Source: Xanthomonas translucens pv. translucens DSM 18974 (GTDB lineage Bacteria; Pseudomonadota; Gammaproteobacteria; Xanthomonadales; Xanthomonadaceae). From it: a DNA stretch of 6,547 bases. This document shows positions 5,330 to 6,547 of this stretch, piece by piece. The position numbers and the translations under genes are program-made. The notes beneath the pieces are model-generated. The model did not search any database. It had not been told where the DNA came from and saw only the letters and a program-made list of their open reading frames with translations. Position 1 is the stretch's first letter, and every line of letters starts with the position of its first letter. The stretch lies in assembly GCF_000331775.1 (NCBI RefSeq), contig NZ_CAPJ01000373.1, forward strand, positions 1 through 6,547, written 5' to 3'.

Positions 5330-6517
5330 ATGACCACCCTGGGAACCCCGCTGTCCGCTTCCGCCACCCGTGTGCTGTTGCTGGGCTCGGGCGAACTGGG
5401 CAAGGAAGTGGCGATCGAGCTGCAGCGCTTCGGCGTGGAGGTGATTGCCGCCGACCGTTACGCCGATGCGCCGGCGATGCAGGTGGCGCACCGCTCGCAC
5501 GTGCTGGACATGCTCGATGCGATGGCGCTGCGCGAACTGATCGCGCGCGAGCAGCCGCACCTGATCGTGCCGGAGATCGAGGCGATCCACACCGAGACGC
5601 TGGTGGCATTGGAACGCGAGCACGGCCAGCGCGTGATCCCGACCGCGCGCGCGGCACGGCTGACCATGGACCGCGAGGGCATCCGCCGCCTGGCCGCCGA
5701 AACCCTGGGCCTGCCGACCTCGCCGTACCGCTTCGTCGACACGCCGGAGGAATACCGCGCCGCGATCGCCGCGGTCGGCCTGCCGTGCGTGGTCAAGCCG
5801 GTGATGTCGTCCTCGGGCAAGGGCCAGAGCACGCTGCGCAGCGAGGCCGACATCGACGCCGCCTGGGACTACGCGCAGACCGGCGGCCGCGCCGGCGCCG
5901 GCCGCTGCATCGTCGAAGGCTTCATCGACTTCGATTACGAAATCACCCTGCTGACCGTGCGCCATGCCGCCGGTACGGCGTTCTGCGATCCGATCGGGCA
6001 CTGGCAGAAGGACGGCGACTACCGCGAGAGCTGGCAACCGCAGCCGATGTCGGCGCTGGCGTTGCAGCGCGCGCAGCAGATCGCGCAGGCGGTCACCGAC
6101 GCGCTCGGCGGCTGGGGCCTGTTCGGCGTGGAACTGTTCGTCAAGGGCGACGATGTCTGGTTCAGCGAAGTGTCGCCGCGGCCGCACGACACCGGCCTGG
6201 TCACCCTGGTGTCGCAGGAACTGAGCGAGTTCGCGCTGCATGCGCGCGCGATCCTGGGCCTGCCGATCCCGGTCATCCGCCAGAGCGGTCCATCGGCCTC
6301 GTGCGCGTTGCTGGCGCACGGCGAAGGCGTGCCGCTGTTCGGCAACGTCGCCGCCGCGCTGCAGGCCCCGGACACCGCGTTGCGCCTGTTCGGCAAGCCC
6401 GCCGTGCACGGCCACCGCCGCGTCGGCGTGACCCTGGCGCGCGGTGCCAGCATCGACGAAGCGCGGCAAATCGCCCGCGCCGCCGCCGCCGCATTGACCA
6501 TCGAATTGCAGGCCTGA
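5330..6517 (+). CDS. purT: Formate-dependent phosphoribosylglycinamide formyltransferase (GAR transformylase 2)
   Basis: This 395-residue ATP-grasp enzyme is close to the 392 residues of E. coli PurT. It converts glycinamide ribonucleotide, formate and ATP to formyl-GAR, ADP and phosphate, the folate-independent third step of purine synthesis, in the cytoplasm. Visible landmarks are the N-terminal nucleotide-fold start [17 protein letters not shown] (14-30), [10 protein letters not shown] (81-90) at the GAR/formyl phosphate site with Glu82, the ATP-grasp loop [14 protein letters not shown] (154-167), and the metal-binding strand pair [24 protein letters not shown] (266-289) with Glu268 and Glu280. 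All key residues look intact. ATG at 5330 gives the family N-terminus ([24 protein letters not shown]). The Shine-Dalgarno is poor, with only GCAGG about 12 nt upstream. It stands alone, divergent from the Rieske remnant, and has no functional link to it that I can see. Confidence 0.97.
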   Translation: MTTLGTPLSASATRVLLLGSGELGKEVAIELQRFGVEVIAADRYADAPAMQVAHRSHVLDMLDAMALRELIAREQPHLIVPEIEAIHTETLVALEREHGQRVIPTARAARLTMDREGIRRLAAETLGLPTSPYRFVDTPEEYRAAIAAVGLPCVVKPVMSSSGKGQSTLRSEADIDAAWDYAQTGGRAGAGRCIVEGFIDFDYEITLLTVRHAAGTAFCDPIGHWQKDGDYRESWQPQPMSALALQRAQQIAQAVTDALGGWGLFGVELFVKGDDVWFSEVSPRPHDTGLVTLVSQELSEFALHARAILGLPIPVIRQSGPSASCALLAHGEGVPLFGNVAAALQAPDTALRLFGKPAVHGHRRVGVTLARGASIDEARQIARAAAAALTIELQA

Positions 6518-6547
6518 GCGGACCGTCTTTCCGACGCCCTAGTCCTT

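Noticed and set aside
5026..5403. Longer N-terminal extension of the Rieske frame reaching into purT
   Set aside because: The extension is Arg/Pro-rich without family sequence and overlaps the purT start. MHSLIPAEAYIDEA from 5067 is the natural N-terminus.
5288..6469. Leftward 393-residue open frame antisense to purT
   Set aside because: purT is complete with all active-site motifs on the plus strand; the antisense product is low-complexity and motif-free.

Overview
The window is about 70% GC, with gene content and protein style typical of the Xanthomonadaceae (Xanthomonas / Stenotrophomonas / Pseudoxanthomonas). This genus-level guess rests on composition and on the SPFH, DUF4177 and PurT sequences as I know those families; no search was run.

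Positions 1-3516 hold a tightly packed leftward operon of six genes. In transcription order they are: an SPFH (stomatin/prohibitin-like) membrane protein; a 59-residue Arc-type ribbon-helix-helix DNA-binding protein; a 61-residue DUF4177 protein; an exported DUF3887 plus alpha/beta-hydrolase protein; a two-helix membrane protein with a bacterial PH-like domain; and an unrecognised protein cut by the left edge. Genes two to five overlap or lie within 5 nt of each other. The operon starts from a likely sigma-70-type promoter whose spacer and -10 box are covered by a perfect 17-bp inverted repeat. The small RHH protein is the obvious candidate to bind it. A 9-bp stem-loop separates the SPFH gene from the rest.

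Positions 3769-5067 hold a decayed leftward locus. A Rieske-type ring-hydroxylating oxygenase alpha subunit has an in-frame amber stop after codon 14, a Rieske cluster histidine changed to tyrosine, and a second in-frame amber near its C-terminus. The same frame then runs straight into a left-handed beta-helix (hexapeptide repeat) acyltransferase that lacks an N-terminus. This looks like two formerly separate genes fused by deletion and then, or before, inactivated.

Positions 5068-5329 are a divergent intergenic region rich in inverted repeats. It is followed by purT (5330-6517, rightward), an intact formate-dependent GAR transformylase of purine synthesis. The last 30 bases after purT show nothing recognisable.

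The most interesting item is the SPFH-RHH-DUF4177-hydrolase-PH operon with its self-contained operator. It looks like a regulated envelope or membrane-maintenance module whose function is not established.
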